Shown piece after piece: positions 1 to 6,749 of a stretch of 7,620 bases of DNA (position 1 is its first letter; every line of letters starts with the position of its first letter). The position numbers and the translations under genes are program-made. Below the pieces are notes generated by a model, which worked only from the letters and a program-made list of their open reading frames with translations, was not told the DNA's origin and ran no database searches. This DNA comes from Robiginitomaculum sp. (GTDB taxonomy: Bacteria; Pseudomonadota; Alphaproteobacteria; Caulobacterales; Maricaulaceae), in the NCBI GenBank assembly GCA_002733385.1, contig NVVO01000006.1, positions 56,593 to 64,212 of the forward strand, in the 5' to 3' direction.

Positions 1-795
1 ATAAACCCGGAAGCTTGGGAATGGTATTTCCATGTCGTCGGGGAGGGGCGCTGCCCGATCGTCGATACTTGGTGGCAGACTGAAACCGGCGGTGCCATGA
101 TTGTACCATTACCCGGTGCAACGGACATGAAACCCGGCGCGGCTAGCCATCCGTTCTTTGGGGTTGAACCGGCGCTTGTGGACGCGGACGGCAATGAACT
201 TACCCATGAACACGGAATAGCTACCGAGGGTAATTTGATCATCAAGGGCAGTTGGCCGGGGCAAATGCGCACGGTGTACGGCGACCATCAGCGCTTTTAT
301 GAGACCTATTTTGCGACCTATCCGGGGTATTATTTTACTGGCGACGGCTGTCGGCGCGACGAGGACGGGTTTTACTGGATCACTGGCCGGGTTGATGATG
401 TGATCAATGTATCCGGGCACCGTATGGGGACGGCAGAAGTAGAGAGCGCATTGGCCAGCCACCCGTCCGTGGCCGAAGCTGCAGTAGTTGGTTATCCCCA
501 CGACATTAAAGGCCAAGGTATCTATGCCTATGTCACGCCGACACTTGGTGTTGAGGTCAATGATGATTTGCGCAAAGCACTGGTCAAACATGTGCGCGCA
601 GAAATCGGGCCCATAGCGGCCCCGGATATGATCCAGTTTGCGCCGGGGCTGCCCAAAACCAGATCCGGAAAAATCATGCGCCGTATTTTGCGTAAAATCG
701 CCAAAGACGAGTTCGGCAATCTCGGCGACACATCCACATTGGCCGAACCGGAAGTGGTGGACGATTTGATTGAAAACCGGATGAATAAGGTTTAG
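1..795 (+). CDS. acs: Acetyl-CoA synthetase (AMP-forming), C-terminal part, 5' truncated by window edge
   Basis: The enzyme activates acetate with ATP and CoA to acetyl-CoA through an acetyl-AMP intermediate in the cytoplasm. Frame 1 is open from base 1, so the gene starts before the window; 264 codons plus TAG are present, against about 650 in the family. Visible motifs, in order: DTWWQTETGG from base 64 (adenylate-forming core), YFTGDG and RRDEDG, the hinge and C-terminal lid ITGRVDDVINVSGHR, and PKTRSGKIMRRILRK near the end. The lysine of SGK (codon at 670-672) is the conserved adenylation lysine, which is acetylated in characterised Acs proteins. The match to E. coli Acs, recalled from memory, is close along the whole segment. 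The ending NLGDTSTLAEPEVVDDLIENR is of alphaproteobacterial type (my judgement). No truncation or frameshift is visible inside the window. The amidase gene follows after 27 nt. Confidence 0.97.
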   Translation: MNPEAWEWYFHVVGEGRCPIVDTWWQTETGGAMIVPLPGATDMKPGAASHPFFGVEPALVDADGNELTHEHGIATEGNLIIKGSWPGQMRTVYGDHQRFYETYFATYPGYYFTGDGCRRDEDGFYWITGRVDDVINVSGHRMGTAEVESALASHPSVAEAAVVGYPHDIKGQGIYAYVTPTLGVEVNDDLRKALVKHVRAEIGPIAAPDMIQFAPGLPKTRSGKIMRRILRKIAKDEFGNLGDTSTLAEPEVVDDLIENRMNKV

Positions 796-822
796 CTTGC
801 AGAAAAACCAAAAGGGAAAACC

Positions 823-2436
823 ATGAAAACATATTTAATCGCCGCGACATTAACCCTGGTAGGGCTGGCTGCTTGCGCACCCAATACCGATGTTTCGACG
901 TCTTCGGTCGTCGCTACCCAAGATTACACCGCCAAAAGTTGGGCCGCTAAAACTCTGCCTGAATTATCTGTAGCCTTGCAAAACGGAGATGTGAGTTCCG
1001 AGGATTTGGTCAAGGCCTATCTAGAACGCATCGAAAAAATTGACCGCTCCGGACCGGGCTTGCAAAGCGTTCTAGCCCTCAACCCCAATGCTCTGGCCGA
1101 TGCCCGCAAGCTGGATGCGCACCGGGCTGCGGGCGAAACATTGGGGTCTTTGCACGGGCTCCCGATTTTGGTCAAAGACATATTGGAGACCAGAGACCCC
1201 GTCGCGACCACAGCAGGCTCAACGGCGCTAAAAGACAATATGACGGGTCGCGATACACCCTCAGTCGCTGGCTTGAGAGCGGCCGGGGCCGTGATTTTGG
1301 GCAAAGCCAATCTCAGCCAATGGGCCAATTACCGCTCTAACTCGTCCGTAAGCGGTTGGTCGTCTCTGGGCGGGCAGGTACGCAATCCTCATATACTTGA
1401 CAGAAATCCGTGCGGATCAAGCTCCGGTTCCGGTGTTGCGGCGGCGGCATCCTTGGCAGCGGGTACTGTGGGAACCGAGACCAATGGATCAATTATTTGC
1501 CCGTCTACGGTCAACGGTATTGTCGGTTTCAAACCAACTGTCGGGCTGGTTTCGCAAAAATATATTGTGCCGATTTCCTCCACACAAGACACTGCCGGAC
1601 CTATGACCAAAACCGTCAGGGGTGCGGCTATGATGTTGGAAGCGATGGCGACAGGGCCAACCAAGACGCAATATGTCAGCACACTAAATGCGGACAGCTT
1701 GAAAGATGCGCGCATTGGCGTGCTCCGGTTTGCGGACGGCTCTAACGCTGATATTATCAAGCTGTTTGACCAAGCCATTGTGGATATGCAGGACGCAGGT
1801 GCAACGCTTGTCGAAATTGAAAAATTTAAGCCCAGGGCTGATAATTTTTGGAGCCAGTCCGGCAAGTTGATGAAATATGAGTTCAAAGCCACCATGAATG
1901 CTTATTTGGCCGATGCTGCGCCTGCCGTAAAAACCCGTAGCCTGAACCAATTGATTGCCTTTAACACAAAACATGCAGATGTGGAGCTGGCTTTGTTTGA
2001 CCAAAGCATTTTTGAAGATGCACAAACTTACGGCCCGCTCAGTGATGAAGCGTATATTGAGGCAAAAAAACTGGTATTATCGACCATGCGCGAAAATGGT
2101 ATTGATGCGCTATTGCGGGAGCATAACGTTGATTTTCTTGTGGCTCCTTCCGGGCCTGTACCGGGACGTATAGATCCCATTAACGGAGACATATGGCCAG
2201 ATTGGGCCGGGGCGGGCTCTATGGCGGCCATTGCTGGTTATCCCCATCTCACCGTCCCCATGGGTGATGTTCACGGCTTGCCCGTCGGCATTTCGTTTAT
2301 CGGCGGGGCGGACAAAGACGCGGATGTGTTGTCCTTCGGTTACGCCTATGAGCAAAAAACCCAAAGGCGCGTTGACCCGCAATACCTGAACACAGCCGAA
2401 GACCGCCCGGAGATAGCCAAGGCAATGAAACGTTAG
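823..2436 (+). CDS. Lipoprotein amidase (amidase signature family, peptide-amidase-like)
   Basis: This is a 537-residue serine hydrolase of the amidase signature family, which hydrolyses carboxylic or peptide amides with a Ser-cisSer-Lys triad. The N-terminus is a lipoprotein signal: MKT, a hydrophobic stretch, then lipobox LAAC with the lipidated cysteine at C18. Alanine at +2 suggests outer-membrane sorting, so the enzyme should face the periplasm. Catalytic candidates are K118 in LPILVKD, the cis-serine within S199-S201 of CGSSSGSG, and nucleophile S223 in GTETNGS. The following INCPS/VNG-like stretch and GFKPTVGLVS fit the subfamily that includes bacterial peptide amidase and 'GTETDGS' amidases; Asn replaces the more usual Asp or Gly at position 221. 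It is not GatA, because it is a lipoprotein and no gatB or gatC is nearby. The substrate cannot be told. The ATG at 823 has a Shine-Dalgarno sequence AAGGGA at 812-817. With only 27 nt after acs and no visible promoter in that gap, it may be read through from acs. Confidence 0.92.
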   Translation: MKTYLIAATLTLVGLAACAPNTDVSTSSVVATQDYTAKSWAAKTLPELSVALQNGDVSSEDLVKAYLERIEKIDRSGPGLQSVLALNPNALADARKLDAHRAAGETLGSLHGLPILVKDILETRDPVATTAGSTALKDNMTGRDTPSVAGLRAAGAVILGKANLSQWANYRSNSSVSGWSSLGGQVRNPHILDRNPCGSSSGSGVAAAASLAAGTVGTETNGSIICPSTVNGIVGFKPTVGLVSQKYIVPISSTQDTAGPMTKTVRGAAMMLEAMATGPTKTQYVSTLNADSLKDARIGVLRFADGSNADIIKLFDQAIVDMQDAGATLVEIEKFKPRADNFWSQSGKLMKYEFKATMNAYLADAAPAVKTRSLNQLIAFNTKHADVELALFDQSIFEDAQTYGPLSDEAYIEAKKLVLSTMRENGIDALLREHNVDFLVAPSGPVPGRIDPINGDIWPDWAGAGSMAAIAGYPHLTVPMGDVHGLPVGISFIGGADKDADVLSFGYAYEQKTQRRVDPQYLNTAEDRPEIAKAMKR

Positions 2437-2532
2437 CAGGTTCGGTATGGGGGTAAGTTATGCCTACTCTTATAACCCGTTAAGTCCACAAGCATAATTT
2501 CACATCAATCCCAACGAAGGTGATTTTTCCTG

Positions 2533-2560
2533 TTGACTTTGTTTTGTGGCAATGTATTAG
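2533..2560 (+). promoter_or_regulatory. Sigma70-like promoter of the his operon
   Basis: A -35-like TTGACT (2533-2538) and a -10-like TATTAG (2555-2560) are separated by 16 nt. Transcription would start near 2567, giving a leader of about 30 nt before the TTG start of the regulator. The position is the one expected for an operon promoter: it lies in the only large gap, just ahead of a run of overlapping genes. The rest of the 160-nt gap (2437-2532) shows no further gene, no run of His codons that would make an attenuator leader peptide, and no convincing terminator. The promoter is inferred from sequence only. Confidence 0.6.
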
Positions 2561-2574
2561 CGTGTTAATACATT
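2551..2574. promoter_or_regulatory. Trp-operator-like inverted repeat, probable binding site of the TrpR-like regulator
   Basis: The arms AATGTATTA (2551-2559) and TAATACATT (2566-2574) are perfect reverse complements of 9 bp, separated by 6 bp (GCGTGT). The central 18 bp, GTATTAGCGTGTTAATAC (2554-2571), has the same length and symmetry as the idealised E. coli trp operator GTACTAGTTAACTAGTAC, with half-sites GTATTAG and GTATTAA against GTACTAG. The repeat covers the -10 element and the likely transcription start, where a bound repressor would block initiation. The gene next to it encodes a TrpR-family protein, so autoregulated repression of the his operon is the simplest reading. That it binds this protein is inference. 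Confidence 0.65.
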
Positions 2575-2585
2575 ATATTCACTAT

Positions 2586-2599
2586 GGAGCAAAAAATTG
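2586..2599 (+). promoter_or_regulatory. Ribosome binding site and TTG start codon of the TrpR-like gene
   Basis: GGAG at 2586-2589 stands 7 nt before the TTG at 2597-2599. This is the only acceptable start in the frame before a TAG at 2558-2560. The nearby ATG at 2584 is in another frame and leads to a stop after 25 codons. A TTG start usually lowers translation, which would suit a repressor made at low level. Confidence 0.7.
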
Positions 2600-2908
2600 G
2601 AAGCGCAAAAACAATATTTCAAACGCCGAGCGCAATTAGCCGAGGCGTTGAGCTTGGCTAAAGATGCGGCAGAGATGGAACGGTTTTTGGTAGACTTGTG
2701 TACGCCATCCGAATTGCGGGCTTTGTCCGAGCGCTGGTATGTGGCCAAATTGCTGGACAAGGGCGAAATGTCCTACCGGGACATAAATGCGGCTACGGGT
2801 GTCAGCACCACGACTATTGGCCGGGTAGCACGGTTCTTGAAAGAAGAGCCACATCAGGGCTACCGGGTAGTTCTGGACAGATTGAAAGCGTTAAAAAATG
2901 ACCGATAG
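2597..2908 (+). CDS. yerC: YerC/YecD family TrpR-like transcriptional regulator, probable histidine operon repressor
   Basis: This is a 103-residue all-helical DNA-binding protein of the TrpR superfamily, YerC/YecD type. The core PSELRALSERW (37-47) and the helix-turn-helix SYRDINAATGVSTTTIGRVARFL (about 59-81) match the family; GYRVVLDRL near the C-terminus is also typical. TrpR itself binds a corepressor amino acid; for members sitting in his operons the plausible effector is histidine, and I recall such regulators being predicted as 'HisR' from comparative genomics in alphaproteobacteria. It starts with TTG, supported by GGAG 7 nt upstream. Its last 11 nt overlap the start of hisG, so the two are co-transcribed and probably translationally coupled. 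A Trp-operator-like palindrome lies directly upstream, which suggests it represses its own operon. Family assignment is firm; effector and target are inferred. Confidence 0.9.
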   Translation: MEAQKQYFKRRAQLAEALSLAKDAAEMERFLVDLCTPSELRALSERWYVAKLLDKGEMSYRDINAATGVSTTTIGRVARFLKEEPHQGYRVVLDRLKALKNDR

Positions 2909-3791
2909 ACTTCGCATTGCTGTACAAAAAAAGGGCCGGTTGGCAGATGAAAGCTTTGCCATGCTCAAGAAATGCGGTTTGAATTTTTCCGTGCGCGGGG
3001 ATGGTTTGCTGGCGCGCGTCAAAAACATGCCCATTGATCTGCTGCTGGTGCGCGATGACGATATTCCGAATTTTGTTGCCAGTGGTGCTTGTGATTTTGG
3101 TCTGGTCGGAGAAAACGTATTCGCAGAGGAAGTGCTGGCGTCCCAGAAGATAGAGAAGGATATGGACATTGAAATTGTGCGCAGGCTCGGGTTCTCGCGT
3201 TGTCGCTTATGTCTGGCGGCGGACGAAGATGGTTCTATCCAAAGCCCGAAGGATTTAAACGGGACAAAAATCGCCACCAGCTATCCCGGCGTTCTCGGTG
3301 CATACCTCAAGGACAAGGCTATCAAAGCTGCTATTGTGGAAATGAAAGGTGCTGTGGAATTGGCCCCACGTATCGACATTGCTGATGCAATTTGCGATCT
3401 GGTATCCTCGGGTGCCACATTGGAGGCAAATGGGCTGGCCCCATTTGCCACGATATTGGAGAGCGAAGCGGTGATGATCGGATCAGGGCGCAAGCTTGGC
3501 CCGAACAAACAGGCGATTTATGACCGCTTGCTGTCGCGCATTGACGGGGTGATCCGTTCGAAAGATTCTAAATATATCATGCTCAACGCGCCGCGTGAGC
3601 AGGTGGAGGCGATCACAAAAATCCTGCCCGGTTCCGATGCGCCGACCATTATACCTTTGTCGGGCAATGAGGATTTGGTGGCGCTCCAAGCCGTGTGTAC
3701 GGAAAATGTGTTCTGGCAAACTCTTGAGGATTTAAAGGCGGCAGGGGCGCGCGCTATTCTGGTTTTGCCCATTGAAAAAATGATGAACTGA
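2898..3791 (+). CDS. hisG: ATP phosphoribosyltransferase, long form (HisG_L)
   Basis: Catalyses the first and committed step of histidine synthesis: ATP + PRPP to phosphoribosyl-ATP. At 297 residues it is the long form, with two catalytic lobes and a C-terminal regulatory domain (about 226-297) that binds histidine for feedback inhibition; such enzymes do not need HisZ. Visible marks: LRIAVQKKGRL at the N-terminus, RDDDIP and GENV in the first lobe, and the PRPP-binding segment D163-AICDLVSSGAT-L175 (DAICDLVSSGATLEANGL). The C-terminus ILVLPIEKMM is nearly the same as E. coli HisG (299 residues, recalled). ATG 2898 lies inside the end of the regulator gene; only a weak Shine-Dalgarno sequence is seen, so translation is likely coupled. 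hisD follows after 2 nt. Confidence 0.98.
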   Translation: MTDRLRIAVQKKGRLADESFAMLKKCGLNFSVRGDGLLARVKNMPIDLLLVRDDDIPNFVASGACDFGLVGENVFAEEVLASQKIEKDMDIEIVRRLGFSRCRLCLAADEDGSIQSPKDLNGTKIATSYPGVLGAYLKDKAIKAAIVEMKGAVELAPRIDIADAICDLVSSGATLEANGLAPFATILESEAVMIGSGRKLGPNKQAIYDRLLSRIDGVIRSKDSKYIMLNAPREQVEAITKILPGSDAPTIIPLSGNEDLVALQAVCTENVFWQTLEDLKAAGARAILVLPIEKMMN

Positions 3792-3793
3792 CC

Positions 3794-5092
3794 ATGCGGA
3801 TTTTACAATGGAATAAATTGTCGGCACAGGAACAAGCGGCAACATTATCGCGCCCGGACATGCTTGCGGATGCGCATATTGAGCAAAGTGTAGCCGAGAT
3901 ATTGGACACAATAAAACGGGACGGCGACGCAGCCTTACGCAGCTATACCAAACGATTTGACGGTGTGGATGTGGCGGATATGAAAGTTCCTGTCACTGCA
4001 TTGCAGCAAGCATGGGAAGATTTACCGTCTGCCGACAAGGCCGCCATGCAAATGGCCAAAGCCAATATTGAAACCTTCCACACGGCACAAATCCCGGGCG
4101 TGATAGAGGTCGAAACCATGCCAGGCGTTGTCTGTCGCCGCGAACCGAGACCGCTGGACAGTGCCGGGCTGTATGTGCCGGGCGGCTCCGCGCCTTTGGT
4201 GTCCACTCTGATGATGCTGGCTATTCCGGCAAAAATTGCGGGTGTAGAAAAGCGCATTGTCACCACCCCGCCGGGCGCGGACGGCAAGGTCAATAGCGCC
4301 GTTCTGTCGGCGGCTTATCTGTGCGACATAGAAGACATATATATGGTCGGCGGGGCGCAAGCCATTGCCGCTATGGGATACGGCACCAAAACTATCCCCA
4401 AATGTACAAAAATATTTGGCCCCGGCAATGCCTATGTGGCCGAAGCCAAGGCACAAATTTCGGCGCGTATGGGCGGTCCGGCCATTGATTTGCCCGCCGG
4501 GCCAAGCGAAGCACTGGTGCTGGCCGACGATCTGGCCAATTCGGTTTTTGTCGCGGCGGATTTGCTGGCCCAGGCCGAGCATGATCCAATGGCGCAGGTT
4601 ATTTGTGTGTGCCGCTCGCAGGATTTTGCCGATGCTATCAACGCCGAAATTCCCCGACAGCTTGCGGATTTACCGCGCCGCGATATTGCAAGCCAGGCTT
4701 TGCAAAACGGACGCATCATCATAGCGGACGGCGTGCCGACTATGGTGGACATTGCCAATCTATACGCGCCGGAGCATTTGATCGTCCAGATTGATAATCC
4801 CGATGCCATCACCGCCAAAATCCGCAATGCCGGGTCCATATTCCTTGGCCCGTGGACACCGGAATCGGTTGGTGATTATGCCAGCGGCACCAATCACACC
4901 CTACCAACTTACGGCGCGGCGCGGAGTTATAGCGGCGTGATGCTGGAAAGTTTTATGAAATTCATCAGCATGCAAAAACTGAGCCGCGCAGGTCTGGAGG
5001 CTCTTGGCCCGTGCGTAGAACGACTGGCAACACTGGAAGGACTGGAGGCCCATAGACGAGCGGTGAGCCTGAGGTTGGGGACACTATTATGA
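3794..5092 (+). CDS. hisD: Histidinol dehydrogenase
   Basis: Performs the last two steps of the pathway, oxidising L-histidinol to histidinal and then to histidine with two NAD+. Its 432 residues compare with 434 in E. coli. The zinc ligands known from E. coli (Gln259, His262, Asp360, His419) are present one position later: Q260 and H263 in LLAQAEHDP, D361 in VGDYASGTNH, and H420 in LEAHRR. The catalytic Glu-His pair is E327-H328 in APEHLI. Other family marks are YVPGGSAPL, GGAQAIAAMGYGT, KIFGPGNAYV and DLPAGPSE. All key residues are intact. The ATG at 3794 comes 2 nt after the hisG stop and has no strong Shine-Dalgarno sequence, so coupling to hisG is likely. Its stop overlaps the next start in an ATGA arrangement. 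Confidence 0.98.
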   Translation: MRILQWNKLSAQEQAATLSRPDMLADAHIEQSVAEILDTIKRDGDAALRSYTKRFDGVDVADMKVPVTALQQAWEDLPSADKAAMQMAKANIETFHTAQIPGVIEVETMPGVVCRREPRPLDSAGLYVPGGSAPLVSTLMMLAIPAKIAGVEKRIVTTPPGADGKVNSAVLSAAYLCDIEDIYMVGGAQAIAAMGYGTKTIPKCTKIFGPGNAYVAEAKAQISARMGGPAIDLPAGPSEALVLADDLANSVFVAADLLAQAEHDPMAQVICVCRSQDFADAINAEIPRQLADLPRRDIASQALQNGRIIIADGVPTMVDIANLYAPEHLIVQIDNPDAITAKIRNAGSIFLGPWTPESVGDYASGTNHTLPTYGAARSYSGVMLESFMKFISMQKLSRAGLEALGPCVERLATLEGLEAHRRAVSLRLGTLL

Positions 5093-6747
5093 GTGCACAC
5101 GAAAACACATGGCCAAACAATATTGCCCGCAAAGCGGTACTGGAGTTTCAAGCCTATTCAGCGCGTGGGGGTGCGACAAATGCTTTGCATCTTGACGCCA
5201 ACGAATCCCCTTGGGCGCCGCCGCCCGTACACAGCACGTGCGGATTTAACCGCTATCCTGAGCAACAGCCTTCTGAATTACGTGCAAGGCTGGCGGATTT
5301 ATACGGCGTCAACTCTGCGCAAATCATGATTGGACGCGGCGCCGACGAAGCCATTGAGGTTTTGTTGCGCACTTTTTGCGAGTCGGGGCAAGACTGTATA
5401 TTGGTCTGCCCGCCAACATTCGGGTATTTTGCTACATGCGCGGCTATTCAAGGGGCGGGAGTTGTGGTTGCGCCTTTACGAGCGGATTTTTCCTATGATG
5501 GAGATTTGATGAAAGTCAAGATGCGTCAAGCTGGCCCGTCTTTGAAAATGGCGTTTCTGTGTTCGCCCAACAACCCGACTGGCAATGTGGTTGACCCTAA
5601 GATCGTCGAGGAGTTGTGTGTAGATTTCCCGCAAACCCTCATTGTCATAGACGAGGCTTATGCAGAGTTTTCGGCCCAGGACAGTTTTGCCGATAGGTTA
5701 AGCGAGTTTCCAAATCGGGTGGTGTTGCGCACCCTGTCCAAAGCCTATGCTCTGGCGGGAGTGCGGGCCGGGGTTGCAATTGCTGACGAGCGTATCATAG
5801 AATTGATGCTGAAAGTCCTGCCGCCTTACCCGATCCCCCGCCCGGTGGAACAAGCGGTGATGGCGGCGCTCACTCCGGCGGCCATGCCCGTTCACGCGGC
5901 CAGATTAAAGCTGTGGAAGTCAGAGCGCAGCCGTATGGCAGACGCGCTAAAAGCCTCGCCCTTTGTTAATAAAATTTACCCGTCCGAGGCCAATTTCCTT
6001 TTGTTGGATATAAATGAAGACGCAAAACTGTTACGTGCTTTGGCAAAATACCAAGTTAAAATCCGAGATTTTCGCAAATCATTACCGGGGAAAATGCGCC
6101 TGAGTATTGGTAGGCCTGAGGAGAACGATATTGCTCTGGCCGCTTTTGGTGTCGAGATAAAACCGCAACGGCCACAACGCATCGGCGAGGCCCACAGAAA
6201 AACCAAGGAAACCGATATTGCTGTGCGGGTTAATCTTGATGATGCGTCCGGTACCCAAATAAATACAGGTATCGGGTTTTATGATCACATGCTCGGGTCT
6301 ATGGCTAAGCACGGCGGCTTTGGGCTGGTACTCACTTGCGAGGGTGATTTGGAAATAGATACCCACCACACCATAGAAGATTGCGCTTTGGCACTGGGCA
6401 CGGCATTGGCAAATGCGCTTGGCGATAAGTCCGGAGCGGGCCGGTTCGGCTCTTTTATCCCTATGGACGAGACCTTGGCCAAGGTGGCAGTAGATTTGTC
6501 TGGACGAGCTGCCATGGTGTTTAAGGGCGTTTTCCCCACGGACCACGCCGGAGAATTTCCCGCCGAAATGTGTCCGCATTTTTTCGAAAGCCTGTCGCAG
6601 ACTTTGGGCGCGTCCATCCACATAGAGGTCTGCGGCGACAACACTCACCACATGATCGAGGCCTGCTTTAAGGGTTTGGGCCGGGCGCTCATGCCTGCAT
6701 TTAAACGCGAAGGTACCGACATTGCTTCCACCAAAGGGGTGCTGTAA
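5089..6747 (+). CDS. hisC-hisB: Fused histidinol-phosphate aminotransferase / imidazoleglycerol-phosphate dehydratase (HisC-HisB)
   Basis: One 552-codon frame encodes two enzymes. Residues 1 to about 357 are HisC, a PLP fold-type I aminotransferase: LDANESPW and NRYPEQQP at the N-terminus, SPNNPTG (159-165, N162), D188 and Y191 in IDEAYAEF, Schiff-base lysine K218 in RTLSKAYALAG, and R226. Residues 358-369 are an Arg/Gln/Pro-containing linker. Residues 370-552 are IGP dehydratase: RKTKET, GFYDHML (H400), HGGF, HHTIED (426-431), PMDE, HHMIEACFK (520-528) and the STKGVL end. The repeated HHxxE motifs hold the manganese ligands. Together they carry out steps 6 and 7, IGP to imidazole-acetol phosphate to histidinol phosphate, with the domain order reversed relative to the pathway. 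All catalytic residues seen are intact, so both halves should be active. There is no phosphatase (HisN) domain. GGGGA at 5077-5081 is a good ribosome site; the ATG overlaps the hisD stop. Confidence 0.95.
   Translation: MSAHENTWPNNIARKAVLEFQAYSARGGATNALHLDANESPWAPPPVHSTCGFNRYPEQQPSELRARLADLYGVNSAQIMIGRGADEAIEVLLRTFCESGQDCILVCPPTFGYFATCAAIQGAGVVVAPLRADFSYDGDLMKVKMRQAGPSLKMAFLCSPNNPTGNVVDPKIVEELCVDFPQTLIVIDEAYAEFSAQDSFADRLSEFPNRVVLRTLSKAYALAGVRAGVAIADERIIELMLKVLPPYPIPRPVEQAVMAALTPAAMPVHAARLKLWKSERSRMADALKASPFVNKIYPSEANFLLLDINEDAKLLRALAKYQVKIRDFRKSLPGKMRLSIGRPEENDIALAAFGVEIKPQRPQRIGEAHRKTKETDIAVRVNLDDASGTQINTGIGFYDHMLGSMAKHGGFGLVLTCEGDLEIDTHHTIEDCALALGTALANALGDKSGAGRFGSFIPMDETLAKVAVDLSGRAAMVFKGVFPTDHAGEFPAEMCPHFFESLSQTLGASIHIEVCGDNTHHMIEACFKGLGRALMPAFKREGTDIASTKGVL
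6160..6195 (+). other. Interdomain linker of the HisC-HisB fusion
   Basis: These 12 codons (residues 358-369, KPQRPQRIGEAH) join the end of the aminotransferase domain to the RKTKET start of the dehydratase. The linker is short, basic and proline-containing. It has no ATG, GTG or TTG codon in frame and no Shine-Dalgarno sequence, so a separate HisB starting here is unlikely; the next in-frame GTG (6226) would already cut into the dehydratase's first strand. The domain edges are estimated from recalled E. coli HisC and HisB sequences. Confidence 0.7.
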
Positions 6748-6749
6748 TC

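Noticed and set aside
109..591. Antisense open frame of 160 codons inside acs
   Set aside because: It is the complement of a strongly conserved acs coding region and shows no family motif; a shadow frame.
823..2436. GatA subunit of the Asp/Glu-tRNA amidotransferase
   Set aside because: The protein has a lipoprotein signal, a GTETNGS motif of the peptide-amidase-like group, and no gatB or gatC beside it.
2451..2478. Possible rho-independent terminator after the amidase gene (GGGT-AAG pairing with CTT-ACCC)
   Set aside because: The stem is interrupted by a 3-nt bulge, is AT-rich and has no run of T after it; too weak to call.
2437..2596. His attenuator leader peptide upstream of the operon
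   Set aside because: No short frame with consecutive His codons and no terminator/antiterminator hairpin pair is visible.
4022..4582. Antisense open frame of 186 codons inside hisD
   Set aside because: It lies fully opposite conserved hisD motifs and resembles no protein family I recognise; best explained by codon bias of hisD.
6082..6651. Antisense open frame of 189 codons opposite the HisB half of the fusion
   Set aside because: The + strand encodes an intact dehydratase with all motifs; the antisense frame has no ribosome site or recognisable domain.
6196..6747. Separate hisB gene starting inside the fusion
   Set aside because: No start codon or Shine-Dalgarno sequence is found in frame before the RKTKET motif, and the frame is continuous from hisC.
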